Shown: positions 26,032 through 35,378, counted from the stretch's first letter. The stretch: 36,214 nt of DNA from JAKORR01 sp964608495 (GCA_964608495.1 CAZSOQ010000018.1:1-36214); one strand, 5' to 3'. Notes: a model not told the origin generated them from the letters alone. Made by a program: numbers and translations.

Positions 26032-29000
26032 ATGAGAAGCGCATGGGTAGTTGTGATCGCGGCACTGGTGGGTCCCGCCGTTGGTTGTCTGGCACAGGCG
26101 GGAAACCCCATCACGAACGGGGGGTTCGAGCAGGTCGGGCCTGACGGGGTGCCGGTGGACTGGTCCATCGTCGGCATCGAGGTGAGCGTCACCAAGGACG
26201 CGCACTCGGGCGACAACGCCGTGCTGATGAACCGGACGCAGGAAGCCATTGACCGCCCCACGGAGACGGGCCTCAACCGCGCCTGGACCCTCGAATCCGG
26301 CGAGCAGGGGACGATGCTGTCCGAGCGCAAGGGCGGCGTGAAGTTCTGGTACAGGGTGCTCAACGCCCCGGCCGACGCCCACCTGCGCTTCTACATGATC
26401 CCCATGAGCGCCGATCCATTGGAGAACACCGGCAGCCAGCGTGCCTTCTACGAGGTGCCGGCGGACTATTTCGGTGACGGGCAGTGGCACCAGGGCATGC
26501 TGGCATATGACTTCACGGACAACGACACGTGCAAGTGGGTGCACGTATCGCCGCGGATTCTGAGCGGGGAGCCGGCCCAGTGGATTATTGACGACGTGGA
26601 GTGGGTCGAGAGCGTCGGCCCGCTGCCAAGCCTCTCGGGCCTCGGCCTGCGCGAGGTCCAGGGGCGAGAGGGCCGCGAGGCGACCGTGAGCGTGAGCCTG
26701 GGGAACAACGGGGACGAGGCGCTCTCGGGCGAGGCCGAGCTGGTCCTGCCCGACTACCTGAAGATCGCCGAACCCGGCCCTCGCCGCTCGGTCGGGCCGC
26801 TGAAGCCGGGCGACAGCGTGAAGCTGGAGTGGCAAGTCACGGGGCAGCGGGACAGGGAAGACGTCATCCGCGTGCGAGCGACAGGCGGGGCCGCGCCCGC
26901 CAGCGCCTCGCTGAGCCTGAAGGCCGACCTGGGTGAGGCGTGGCTGGAGACGGGGCGGTTCATCCTGTGGCCGGGCGAGGAGACCACGGTCAGCCTGGTG
27001 GTCGAGAACAACGGCACCGTGGCGGCCCGCGACCTCCAGGCCAGCGTCAAGGTGCCCGGCGAGATGGAGGTCGTGGGCAAGGCCGAGGGGGCTCTGGCGT
27101 CGGTGGCTCCCAGCGGACGGGACCGGCTCGAGTTCCGCGTACGGGCGCGGAGGCAGACTCCGGGCGCCTGGGTCACCTGCTCGTGGCGAGCCGGCGCGGA
27201 CCGCGAGGGCTCGCTGGATTCCGAGATAATCATTGGCGCGAAGCCACCCAAGTACGACGCGGCGCCCACTGATGGCGCCCGGGTCTGCTCGTCCACCTTC
27301 GACATCATCTTCCCGCGCAACGACTTCGGCTACGGCATCGGCTGGATCTACACGCGGCCCGGCGGGGAGCTGGTGGGAGCTCTGCCCTACCTCGGCCGCG
27401 CGGTCGTCAAGGCCCGCGACGCCAAGACCGTCAACCTGTATGCCCCGAGCTTCGAACGGGAGACCGCCGTGACGCCCCTCGGCGCGACCAGGGCTGACCT
27501 GGAGCGGGCCAAGCCTGTCGGTCTCACCTTCCAGGTGAGGGACGCCGACCTCGAGCGCCTGGGCCTGCCCGGGCCGATCACGGTCAGCCTGGCGAGCGCC
27601 GTGGGCGTAGAAGGGTCGGCCGCGGTCGGCAAGACGATCACCTACCAGGTCTCCTGCGCCGCTCCGCAGAGCCCGCTGCTGCTGGCCCTGGAGGGCCCGA
27701 TGGTCTGCGTGGGAGAGGGCACCGGCGGAGGCAGGCTGGACGAAGCCCTGTATCCCGGGCTGGAGTGGCTGGTGAAGGGCGAGGAGTCGTCCTCGACGCT
27801 GGACATCGTCGCCGACCACCCCCACCGACTGCGCTATGTCGCCCACCCGCACTTGGTGACCATTCCCTGCATGGGCGTGCGGCGCGGCAAGACCTCGGTG
27901 GGCCTGGTCTGGCATTCTCGCGCCCGGTGGGCCAGTGGCGAGAATCGCCTCGACCTGGACCCCGACGCCTCCGACGTTGACCGTCCCTCGGCCATCTTTG
28001 CCTGCCCCGACAAGCCCGCGGGCCACGGCTGCGAGGCGATGGGGCTCTTCGTCCCCACCGTCCCCGAGTACGTCGAGGCGAATGAACGAGAGGCCGAGGA
28101 GCCCTGGCCCGCAGCGGGCGTGAGGGTCCGGGACATCAAGCTCGTCAGCGCCATCTACGTGAATCCCGAGTCCGACTCGGCCATGGACCCCATGCGGGCC
28201 TGGTTCGACATCTACGGCGTCGCGTCGCCGAGGTGGCTGCCGCACACGAAGACGAGCCCGCCTGAGGACGTGCTCGTGGCCCGGCAGGCTTTCCGGGGCG
28301 ACGACCTGCCGCAGTGGGCGCTCGGGGCGGACCGCAAGGGCTCGTGGGTGCCGGTGGAGCCGGGCCGGCAGGCATGGCTGGACGAGGTGGACTGGAGCAT
28401 GCAGGCCTACCTGAAGACGCTCTGGGATGAGGAAGAGCAGGGCTGGATGGCCTTCAAGGGCGGGCCGCAGCTCATGCAGAGCGTGGGGCCCCACGGCCAC
28501 TACCTGTATGACTGTGTCCTTGGCGCCCGGCTCACCAGGGACGAGGCGCTGCGCAAGGAGCTTGAGGACCGTATCTCGCTGGTCAAGAGCCTGTACCCCT
28601 GGGCGACGCCTCAGGCCGACGACATGGGTCTCAACTTCGGCTCGCCCGTCGGCGCCTTGGCCGGGATGTCGGAGACTGCCCAGGGCCTCGCCAGGTCCCA
28701 AGACCCCGACGGCGGCTGGCGCTTCCACCCCTATGTGGCCACCGGCGGCGTCTTCAAGGGCAGGGATTACGGTGAGCTGGGCTACGAGGGGCAGGAGGCC
28801 AATGGGTTGGTGGCCCGCAAGGCCTGGAGTCTGCTGCGCTACTCACGGATGACGGGCGACCAGGCGGCCCTGGACGCGGGACTGAAGGCCCTGCACTACA
28901 TGGACAAGTTCATCGTGCCCCGGGCAGCGCAAGTCTGGGAGGTGCCCGTACACACACCGGATATCCTCGCCTCCTCCGATGCCTGCGAAGCCTATCTGGA

Positions 29001-30192
29001 GGCCTACGAGATCACCGGCGACCGCCAGTGGCTCGACAAGGCCGTCTACTGGGAGGAGACGGGTCTTCCCTTCCTGTACCAGTGGGATGTGGATGACTAC
29101 CCCTGGATGCGGTACGGCTCGATCCCCGTCTTCGGTGCGACGTGGTTCCAGGGGTCCTGGTTCGGCCGGCCCGTCCAGTGGAACGGCCTGCGTTGGGCCT
29201 TCGCGGCCCTCAGACTGGCCGCGTACGACAAGACCTATCCCTGGGAGCGGCTGGCCGAGGGCGTCACAGTGTCCGCCATGTACCAGCAGGCCGACGACCC
29301 CGAGAAGGAGTACGACCTCGCCCTTTGGCCCGACAGCATCTACGCCCTGGACGCCAGCAAGTCCGGCTGGATCTTCGCGCCGCGGGCGATCCTGGAGAAT
29401 GTCTACAAGATCCTGGGGTACGAGCCCGAGCCCGTGACCGTGCAGGCGAAGCTGGACGGCGGGACGGCGCACATAACGGCTTGCGCCGCGCTGGGCAAGG
29501 TGGAGGTGGCCGATGGGGCCCTGAGGTTCACCGTCAAGGCACCGGCGCCGCTGCCCACGCGGATCTTGGTCGTCGCCCTCGACGAGCCCGCCACGGTGAA
29601 GCTCAACGGCAGCGAGCTGCCGAAGCGTGATGGCCTGCCCGGCGGCGAGGTGGTGGGGTGGACCTACCACGTCGCCGCTTCCATCCTGGAGATAAGCCCG
29701 GGCAAGCCCGGCGACTTCGCCGTCGAGGTATCGCCCGCCAAGTACCGTGTGTGCAAGCTGGCGCCTGAGCCCGCCGACAGGATCGCCTTCGAGTTCGAGC
29801 GGGACGACGAGGGCTGGCGCCCCAGCCACGACCTGGGCCCCTTCTCGGTCCAGGAGGGCGTGCTCAAGGTGCGCGTCACCGGCGGGGACCCGTACATGGT
29901 CCGGGGCAACTGCACGATTGACGGCAGCAGCGTCAGCCGGGTCCACGTCCGGTCCGCAGCGACGGCGGGCACGGTCATCCAGCTCTTCTGGGCGACGCAG
30001 GAGTCGCCCCAGATGGCCGAGGACAAGAAGATCGAGATGCCGGTCATCGCCGACGGCGAGTTCCACGACTACTACTTCGACGTGGGCAAGCACGAGCTGT
30101 GGCCGGGGCAGACAATCACGTCCCTTCGCCTGGATCCCACGGGCGGCACGTCGGACGCCGACGTCAAGGTGGACTTCATCCGGGGCGAGTAG
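26032..30192 (+). CDS. Large secreted alpha-toroid protein with N- and C-terminal beta-sandwich modules, 1386 aa
   Basis: ATG 26032 is chosen because it begins a signal peptide (MRSAWVVVIAALVGPAVGCL); the open frame before it is not coding-like. A CBM-like domain opens with NPITNGGFEQ and DGVPVDW (about 24-200). Two CARDB-like beta domains (about 205-405) with GNNGDEALSG and VENNGTVAARDL follow, then a large beta region. An (alpha/alpha)-barrel (about 780-1130) has WMAFKGGPQLMQSVGPHGHY, WATPQADDMGLNFGSP, DGGWRFHPY, YEGQEANGLVARKAWSLL, SSDACEAYLEAYEITGD and QWNGLRWAFAALRLAAYD, as in six-hairpin glycosidases and lyases. The last module (about 1253-1386), with IQLFWATQE and PVIADGEFHDYYF, is a close relative of the C-terminal module of the preceding gene. 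Family and substrate unknown. Confidence 0.85.
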   Translation: MRSAWVVVIAALVGPAVGCLAQAGNPITNGGFEQVGPDGVPVDWSIVGIEVSVTKDAHSGDNAVLMNRTQEAIDRPTETGLNRAWTLESGEQGTMLSERKGGVKFWYRVLNAPADAHLRFYMIPMSADPLENTGSQRAFYEVPADYFGDGQWHQGMLAYDFTDNDTCKWVHVSPRILSGEPAQWIIDDVEWVESVGPLPSLSGLGLREVQGREGREATVSVSLGNNGDEALSGEAELVLPDYLKIAEPGPRRSVGPLKPGDSVKLEWQVTGQRDREDVIRVRATGGAAPASASLSLKADLGEAWLETGRFILWPGEETTVSLVVENNGTVAARDLQASVKVPGEMEVVGKAEGALASVAPSGRDRLEFRVRARRQTPGAWVTCSWRAGADREGSLDSEIIIGAKPPKYDAAPTDGARVCSSTFDIIFPRNDFGYGIGWIYTRPGGELVGALPYLGRAVVKARDAKTVNLYAPSFERETAVTPLGATRADLERAKPVGLTFQVRDADLERLGLPGPITVSLASAVGVEGSAAVGKTITYQVSCAAPQSPLLLALEGPMVCVGEGTGGGRLDEALYPGLEWLVKGEESSSTLDIVADHPHRLRYVAHPHLVTIPCMGVRRGKTSVGLVWHSRARWASGENRLDLDPDASDVDRPSAIFACPDKPAGHGCEAMGLFVPTVPEYVEANEREAEEPWPAAGVRVRDIKLVSAIYVNPESDSAMDPMRAWFDIYGVASPRWLPHTKTSPPEDVLVARQAFRGDDLPQWALGADRKGSWVPVEPGRQAWLDEVDWSMQAYLKTLWDEEEQGWMAFKGGPQLMQSVGPHGHYLYDCVLGARLTRDEALRKELEDRISLVKSLYPWATPQADDMGLNFGSPVGALAGMSETAQGLARSQDPDGGWRFHPYVATGGVFKGRDYGELGYEGQEANGLVARKAWSLLRYSRMTGDQAALDAGLKALHYMDKFIVPRAAQVWEVPVHTPDILASSDACEAYLEAYEITGDRQWLDKAVYWEETGLPFLYQWDVDDYPWMRYGSIPVFGATWFQGSWFGRPVQWNGLRWAFAALRLAAYDKTYPWERLAEGVTVSAMYQQADDPEKEYDLALWPDSIYALDASKSGWIFAPRAILENVYKILGYEPEPVTVQAKLDGGTAHITACAALGKVEVADGALRFTVKAPAPLPTRILVVALDEPATVKLNGSELPKRDGLPGGEVVGWTYHVAASILEISPGKPGDFAVEVSPAKYRVCKLAPEPADRIAFEFERDDEGWRPSHDLGPFSVQEGVLKVRVTGGDPYMVRGNCTIDGSSVSRVHVRSAATAGTVIQLFWATQESPQMAEDKKIEMPVIADGEFHDYYFDVGKHELWPGQTITSLRLDPTGGTSDADVKVDFIRGE

Positions 30193-30222
30193 CCGCCGGG
30201 TCCGGGATGGGAGAGATCGGGC

Positions 30223-30486
30223 ATGGACGGCGACCAGGAACCGAGGCGTGAGGCGAAGCTGGCCTGGCTTGCTTGCTTGCTGTCCGTGGTCTTCCCGGGC
30301 ATCGGCCAGATCTACAACGGGCAGACCATGAAGGGCGTGCTGCTGATCTGTCTGGCCGTCCTTGGGGGTGGCGTGACCTGCTGTGTGGGCTACCTGCCGG
30401 TCTGGATCGCCGCAGTCGTGGACGCGCCCCTGATCGCCGACAAACTGAACAGAGGCCTGCAGGTCGGGGACTGGGACTTCTTCTGA
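30223..30486 (+). CDS. Small TM2-like membrane protein
   Basis: This 87-residue protein has two hydrophobic hairpin helices. The first ends in SVVFPGIGQIYNGQTMKG (21-38), matching the 'PG.G..Y.G....G' motif of TM2 and related small membrane proteins. The second spans VLLICLAVLGGGVTCCVGYL to IAAVVDAPLIADKLN, with the DA..A...N ending typical for the family. Start ATG at 30223 follows GGGAGAGAT. It lies 30 nt after the large alpha-toroid gene and 116 nt before the GxGYxYP gene, whose spacer has a small GGGCC-ATCT-GGCCC hairpin. Function of the family is unknown. Confidence 0.8.
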   Translation: MDGDQEPRREAKLAWLACLLSVVFPGIGQIYNGQTMKGVLLICLAVLGGGVTCCVGYLPVWIAAVVDAPLIADKLNRGLQVGDWDFF

Positions 30487-30602
30487 ACCCCGCAAGCGTA
30501 GGCGGGTCGCCCGCGGGGGCGGCTTCGCCCGGGCCATCTGGCCCGCCAATCCCGAGGAGGGCACCACCGGCGTCGTGCCCAAGGCGACGCCGTGCCACAG
30601 CC

Positions 30603-33521
30603 ATGAGGAAGACCCCCATGCTGCTTGCCCTGTCGGCGGTCGTGGCCGGTGCCGGCCCGGCCCAGGCCGCCCCGTCCGCCGTGGCCGTCTTCGCCGAACC
30701 GCGCTTCCCCTACTACATGACCGACACGCACCTCTCGCCCAACCGCGTCTGCAAGTGGCTGAGCGAGGTGGGGCTTGACGCCCAGCGGCTCACGGCGGCC
30801 CGGCTCGCCGATCCGCAGGTCTTCAACGCGGACAAGTTCGGGTTGCTGGTTCATGGGTACGGCAACACCTACCCCGAGCCGGCCCTGAAGGCTCTGCGCG
30901 CCTTCCACGCCCGGGGCGGGTGCCTGCTGGTGGTGGGCGGCACGCCCTTCTGCCACCCCTGCGTCCCGACCGGCGCCCGGGGATGGGACTTCGGGGAGAA
31001 TCCCTCGGGCCTGCTGGCGCGCGACACGGGCGTCGCCCACTCCGGCGCGGCATCCCTGCGGCTGGTGGGCCGCAAGGGCGACTGGTTCGGTCCGGCCACG
31101 GCTCTGCGCCCCGCGGAGGGCGGCCAGGCGTTCACGGTAGGGGCGTGGGTGCGCACGTCAGACGATCTCGCCTTCGATGATCGGACGCGACTGTGGATTC
31201 GGGCCTTCGACGGGGCGGGCCACTTCTGCGGTCAGGGAGGGCCGACGATACCGCCGCCGGGCAGGGATTGGACGTGGATCGAGGAGTCGTTCACGGTGCC
31301 CGGCAACGCCGCCACGATAGACCTGAGCATCCAGATGTGGTGCGGGTCGGGGACGGTGTGGATTGACGACGTGGTGTTCAGCCGCGGGCCGGCGTGCGAC
31401 CCGGCGGCCAACCTGCAGCCGAACCCGGGCTTCGAGGAGCTGCCGGACGTGCCCAACTGGGAAGACCTGGGCCATCGCGACGACTTCACCCACGAGGGAA
31501 TGGGCACCGGGTCCTTCGTCTGGCTGGAGGACACGGACGCCCAGGCGTACCTCGACCCGGAGGACCGGCTGGGCCTCGGGTGCATCCCGTGGGCCGAGCG
31601 CCGCCTGCCGGGAGCCTACTGCGTCCTCGACCCTTCCTCGCTGCCGGCGGGAGACCGGGCCGAGGGGCTGGTGGGAGTGAGCAAGGACGGGAAGGAGCTG
31701 GGCTGGCCCGTGGCGCTGATCGAGCACGGTTGCGCGCAGTTCCCCGGCGCTCTCGACCTGTGGTGCGGCTCCAACATGCTGCCGGTGTTGTCTCGCGAGG
31801 AGCAGCGCCACCTGGTGGTGAAGTCAGCCGTCTACCTGCTGGCACGGTCGGGACGCCTGACGGCGCAGGCGCGGGACGCGGTGGTCGCGCGGCTCGACGC
31901 CCTCTCGCCGCCCGAGGAGCTGGCCCGTCCGCCTCGCATAGTGGACGAGCCGAGCCCCTACCCGACCTTCTTTCCCCGGTCGCCGGCCCCAGACCGCACG
32001 CTTAGCGTCCTCGATTTTCGGTCCCTGGCTCACGACGAGCGCTTCTTCGCGGCCGTCCTGCAGGGGCTGGTCAACCGCGAGCGCCCGAGGGTCTACCTGC
32101 TCTCCGGCGTCTTCGGTGGCGAGGAGCAGGCGACCGAGTTCTGGCTCGACAAGCTTGTGGCCCGCGGGTACCAGACGCGCCGCGTGGCCGATGTGTCCGC
32201 CCTGGCCGCCGAGTTCGCGGCCCACTGCCGCCAGGCCGTGCTGTACCCGGCGGAGCTGTGGACCGACCCGGACCGCACGCCGGTCCTGAACGTCGTGGCC
32301 CTGCTGTGCGCCGTGCGGGACCTGGTGCCCGTCACGCGCGAGCTCAACGCCCGGCTGGGCCTGCCGGTGGCCTTTGACGCCGGGGAGGCCTGGACGTCGG
32401 TGCGCGAGGCGCACGAGTGGGCCATGACACAGCTGTGGCCGCAGGCCAACCACCACGTCCTCGCCTTCCAGCACCCGCGCAACATCCCCTTCTACGACTA
32501 CCTGGTCGCCTTCCGTGTCTTCCCCATCGCCGTGTTCCTCGACACCCCCGACGACACAGAGGACCTGTTCGAGCAGATGCTCCGCGAGACGCCCCCCAAC
32601 ATCCCAGTGATGGGCTGCTGGGGGCGCTACGGCGAGCAGCCCCCTCTTGCGTACCTCGAACACGAGCTGGTGGGCCTCACGTCGCAGTGGGGCAAGCCCT
32701 TCGTGGTCAGCCAGTGGGCCGCCAATCTTTCCGTGCACTCGGGTGTCCCGGTAGCGCCCGAGGAGCTGCGTCAGAAGCGCGCGCCGGCCCCCACGCTCGA
32801 TCCCTCGAAGGTCTACGTGGTCCTCGATTTCTCCGACGGCGACAATCTGCAGTACATCTACAGCAGCTTCTTCGGGCCGCGGTGGTGGGGCAATCGGGGT
32901 CGCGGGAGCGTCGAGCTCGCCTGGTCGGTGGGGCCCGGCGCGACGGACCTGATGCCGGACGTCCTGGCCCACTACTACGCCACCGCCACGCCGCGGGACG
33001 AGTTCATCGCCGCCGTCTCGGGGGCCGGCTACTGCTACCCGGACATCTACGCTTCGCGCTACGGCCCCGAGGCGGGCAGAGTCTTCGACGACTTCCTGCG
33101 CCTCACGGCCGAGGTGATGGCCCGCGCCGACCTGCAGGTCCTGAACCCCTTCCGCGGCAGCCGTGAGAACTACGAGCGCTACGCCGCCCTGATCCCGAGC
33201 CTGACAGGGATCCTGGCCGACTACGGCAGGGGGGCGAAGCTCAGCTACGACGAGGCCACCTACTCGGTGGGAGGCGGCCGGGTGCCCGTCTTCCGGAACC
33301 TGTTCTGCTTCGACGGCCAGGGGGACAACCTGGGGAGGACCGTCGAGGGGATCCGCGAGGCCACACCCGAGCAGCGCCCGGCCTTCCTGCACGTCTTCGT
33401 CATCAACTGGTGGAACACGCCCGAGGACCTGGCCCGCGTGATGGAACAGCTCGGGGACGAATACGTCGCCTGCACGGCGGGGCAGTTCGTGGACTTGTGG
33501 CGGCAGAGCCAGGAGCGTTAG
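30603..33521 (+). CDS. Secreted GxGYxYP-family putative glycoside hydrolase with inserted jelly-roll domain
   Basis: ATG 30603 is chosen for its signal peptide (MRKTPMLLALSAVVAGAGPA, cut near AQA); the frame is open upstream but not coding-like, and the ribosome binding site is weak. Of 972 residues, the N-terminal part has a Rossmann/GATase1-like fold (FGLLVHGYGNTYP, ARGGCLLVVGGTPF). It is interrupted by a CBM-like jelly-roll (about 130-260: GVAHSGAASLRLVGRKGDWF, FTVGAWVRT, GTVWIDDVVF) and then resumes (GLVGVSKDGKELGWPVALIE to KSAVYLLARSG). The GxGYxYP N and C domains follow, with the name motif SGAGYCYP at 806-813 (G807, G809, Y810, Y812, P813), YVVLDFSDGDNLQYIY and VFVINWWNTPEDL. Families of this type are assigned to glycan degradation only by context. 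Confidence 0.9.
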   Translation: MRKTPMLLALSAVVAGAGPAQAAPSAVAVFAEPRFPYYMTDTHLSPNRVCKWLSEVGLDAQRLTAARLADPQVFNADKFGLLVHGYGNTYPEPALKALRAFHARGGCLLVVGGTPFCHPCVPTGARGWDFGENPSGLLARDTGVAHSGAASLRLVGRKGDWFGPATALRPAEGGQAFTVGAWVRTSDDLAFDDRTRLWIRAFDGAGHFCGQGGPTIPPPGRDWTWIEESFTVPGNAATIDLSIQMWCGSGTVWIDDVVFSRGPACDPAANLQPNPGFEELPDVPNWEDLGHRDDFTHEGMGTGSFVWLEDTDAQAYLDPEDRLGLGCIPWAERRLPGAYCVLDPSSLPAGDRAEGLVGVSKDGKELGWPVALIEHGCAQFPGALDLWCGSNMLPVLSREEQRHLVVKSAVYLLARSGRLTAQARDAVVARLDALSPPEELARPPRIVDEPSPYPTFFPRSPAPDRTLSVLDFRSLAHDERFFAAVLQGLVNRERPRVYLLSGVFGGEEQATEFWLDKLVARGYQTRRVADVSALAAEFAAHCRQAVLYPAELWTDPDRTPVLNVVALLCAVRDLVPVTRELNARLGLPVAFDAGEAWTSVREAHEWAMTQLWPQANHHVLAFQHPRNIPFYDYLVAFRVFPIAVFLDTPDDTEDLFEQMLRETPPNIPVMGCWGRYGEQPPLAYLEHELVGLTSQWGKPFVVSQWAANLSVHSGVPVAPEELRQKRAPAPTLDPSKVYVVLDFSDGDNLQYIYSSFFGPRWWGNRGRGSVELAWSVGPGATDLMPDVLAHYYATATPRDEFIAAVSGAGYCYPDIYASRYGPEAGRVFDDFLRLTAEVMARADLQVLNPFRGSRENYERYAALIPSLTGILADYGRGAKLSYDEATYSVGGGRVPVFRNLFCFDGQGDNLGRTVEGIREATPEQRPAFLHVFVINWWNTPEDLARVMEQLGDEYVACTAGQFVDLWRQSQER

Positions 33522-33554
33522 CCGACGAGGCCCGGTGACCGTCGCGCCCGGCCA

Positions 33555-33588
33555 GGCCGCGCCCGCGGCCTACTGGCCCGGAAGGGCC
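33555..33588. terminator. Candidate bidirectional hairpins between convergent genes
   Basis: GGCCGC-GCCC-GCGGCC (33555-33570) and GGCCC-GGAA-GGGCC (33575-33588) lie at the meeting point of the GxGYxYP gene (+) and the MutL/GlmL gene (-), the second inside the last codons of the latter. Neither has a T-run on either strand, so they would be weak or factor-assisted terminators at best. Confidence 0.35.
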
Positions 33589-35378
33589 GGGTAGGCGTCC
33601 AGCGCCGCAAGCCAGCCGCGCACAGCGGCCCGCGCCCGCTCCGGGTCCGAGGGCCAGACCATCGGCCGGCCGCGCGCATCGAGGATGATGCCGACCTCGC
33701 CGCCAGTCACCGCGACCGACACTCTCTTGCCCCTACCGGCCCCACAGTCGAAGCCTCGCGTCGGGTCCACGGTGACTTGGGCCCCCTGCGCGGCTCCGAG
33801 CCCGATCCTGCGTATCTCGCCCACCTTCAGGTCGTACTGCCGCGTGCCGCCGGGGCCATCCACAGTGACCGACATGCACGGGGCGCCGAGTCTGCCCGTG
33901 CCCCGCGGGGCCACGCACAGACCCAGCGGCACGAGGCAGTCTCGCCAGAACACCTGCATGGCCGCCTCCTCGTGGACCGTCGCCAGCACTCCCAGGTGGG
34001 GCATCATGAAGATGCTGTCCACGGCCAGCCTGGTAATGCCCTCCGGCTGGAAGGCGTCCACGAGCATCATGGCGGCCTGGGCCCTGCGGGGGGCGTGGCT
34101 GAGGACGCCGCCGGAGCCGATGAGCAGGTGCACGTCCATCATGTCAATGATGGTCTCGCCGGTCACTTCCTGCGTGAAGGCTTCGGCGATGTCCCGCTGC
34201 ACCTGCACGCCCTTCAGGCCGGTCGCCAAGAGCTTGTGCTGTTCGAAGGCCAGCCGGAGCGCCTCGCGCGCGGCGGCCTGCTCGGCCATCAGGTCACCGA
34301 GGGTCTGGGGGATGGTCGTCGGGCGGATCATCTTGTTCCGCAGCCGATTGCTGAGCCGCCGCGGGTCCACTTCCTCGGGGAGCCAGCGCACGATACTGTC
34401 CAGCCCGGCCTCTGCGAGGACTTGGGAGATCGAGTAGCTCATGCCCAGGTTCGCCGACACCGTGCGGTTGAACACGCCCTGCATTACCGAGAACAGGTCG
34501 GTAGTCGCGCCGCCTATGTCCACGCCGATGATGTTGAGGCCGTCGCGTTCGGCGACGGTCCGCATCATGTTGCCCACCGCGGCGGGCGTGGGCATGACGT
34601 CGGCGTTGGTCATCGGCAGAAGCCGGTTGTACCCGGGGGCCTGGGCCATCACGTGTTCGAGGAACAGCTCCTGGATGGCCTCGCGCGTCGGGCCCAGGTT
34701 CTCGGTCTCCATCGTCGGGCGCAGGTTGTCAACGATCGTGAGGTCGAACTTGTCGCCCAGCGTGGCTCGCACTTCGTCCTGAGCGTCCCTATTCCCGGCG
34801 AAGATCACGGGTAGCCGGAAGCGCGACCCGAGCCGCGCGGCCGGGTTCGCCGCCGCGACGAGCTCCGCCATCATCACCACGCGGCGCTCCTCGCCACCGT
34901 CCACACCGCCAGAGACGAGGACCATGTCGGGCCGCTTGCTGCGCATCAGGTCAATGCGCTCGTGGGTCTGGCGACCGTCGTCCAGCGCCAGCACGTCTAT
35001 GACTATCGCGCCCGCCCCCAGGGCCGCCCGCTGGGCGCTCTCGCCGGTCATCCGCCGCACAAGCCCCACGACTCCGATCTGGAGGCCGCCGCCCGCCGAG
35101 CTGGTGGAGAAGTACCCATCCACGCCCTCCCCATCGCGGTCGGGCTTGAGCAGATTGCCCTGGTCATCCAACAGCCGCCGGCCGCTGAGCTCCTCGACCT
35201 CGCGGAAGGCGTTGCGCACGCCCACGGTCACGTCCTCGAAGGGCGCCTCGACGGTGGTGGGTGCCTCGCCGCGCACGACGAGGCGGTACTCCCCGTCGCG
35301 GCGCTCGATGAGGATGGCCTTGGTGGTCGTGGAGCCACAGTCCGTGGCCAGAATTGCGTCAAGCTTCCGCTCACTCAT
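33570..35378 (-). CDS. glmL: Glutamate mutase MutL/GlmL family ASKHA protein
   Basis: A 602-residue cytosolic protein of the MutL/GlmL family (unrelated to mismatch-repair MutL), found beside B12-dependent glutamate and ornithine mutases and thought to act as ATP-dependent chaperone or reactivase of the cobalamin enzyme. ASKHA nucleotide loops are clear: ATDCGSTTTKAILI (11-24; Asp13, phosphate-1) and GVDIGGATTDLFSV (285-298; Asp287, phosphate-2), plus a LLIGSGGVLSHAPRRA adenosine-like loop. MVLVSGGVDGGEE and AGNRDAQDEV are typical family segments. Start ATG 35378 overlaps the stop of the upstream small gene by 8 nt, which implies translational coupling; the open frame continues upstream but covers the neighbour's coding region. 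No mutase subunit is in the window, so its client is unknown. Confidence 0.9.
   Translation of the reverse strand: MSERKLDAILATDCGSTTTKAILIERRDGEYRLVVRGEAPTTVEAPFEDVTVGVRNAFREVEELSGRRLLDDQGNLLKPDRDGEGVDGYFSTSSAGGGLQIGVVGLVRRMTGESAQRAALGAGAIVIDVLALDDGRQTHERIDLMRSKRPDMVLVSGGVDGGEERRVVMMAELVAAANPAARLGSRFRLPVIFAGNRDAQDEVRATLGDKFDLTIVDNLRPTMETENLGPTREAIQELFLEHVMAQAPGYNRLLPMTNADVMPTPAAVGNMMRTVAERDGLNIIGVDIGGATTDLFSVMQGVFNRTVSANLGMSYSISQVLAEAGLDSIVRWLPEEVDPRRLSNRLRNKMIRPTTIPQTLGDLMAEQAAAREALRLAFEQHKLLATGLKGVQVQRDIAEAFTQEVTGETIIDMMDVHLLIGSGGVLSHAPRRAQAAMMLVDAFQPEGITRLAVDSIFMMPHLGVLATVHEEAAMQVFWRDCLVPLGLCVAPRGTGRLGAPCMSVTVDGPGGTRQYDLKVGEIRRIGLGAAQGAQVTVDPTRGFDCGAGRGKRVSVAVTGGEVGIILDARGRPMVWPSDPERARAAVRGWLAALDAYPALPGQ

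Noticed and set aside
25861..28728. 955-codon open frame on the minus strand opposite the 1386-residue gene
   Set aside because: Low-complexity His/Gln/Arg composition, no ribosome binding site and no domains; it is an antisense shadow.
30273..30602. N-terminal extension of the GxGYxYP gene
   Set aside because: It overlaps the TM2-like gene in another frame and is Arg/Gly/Pro-rich; the ATG at 30603 begins a good signal peptide.
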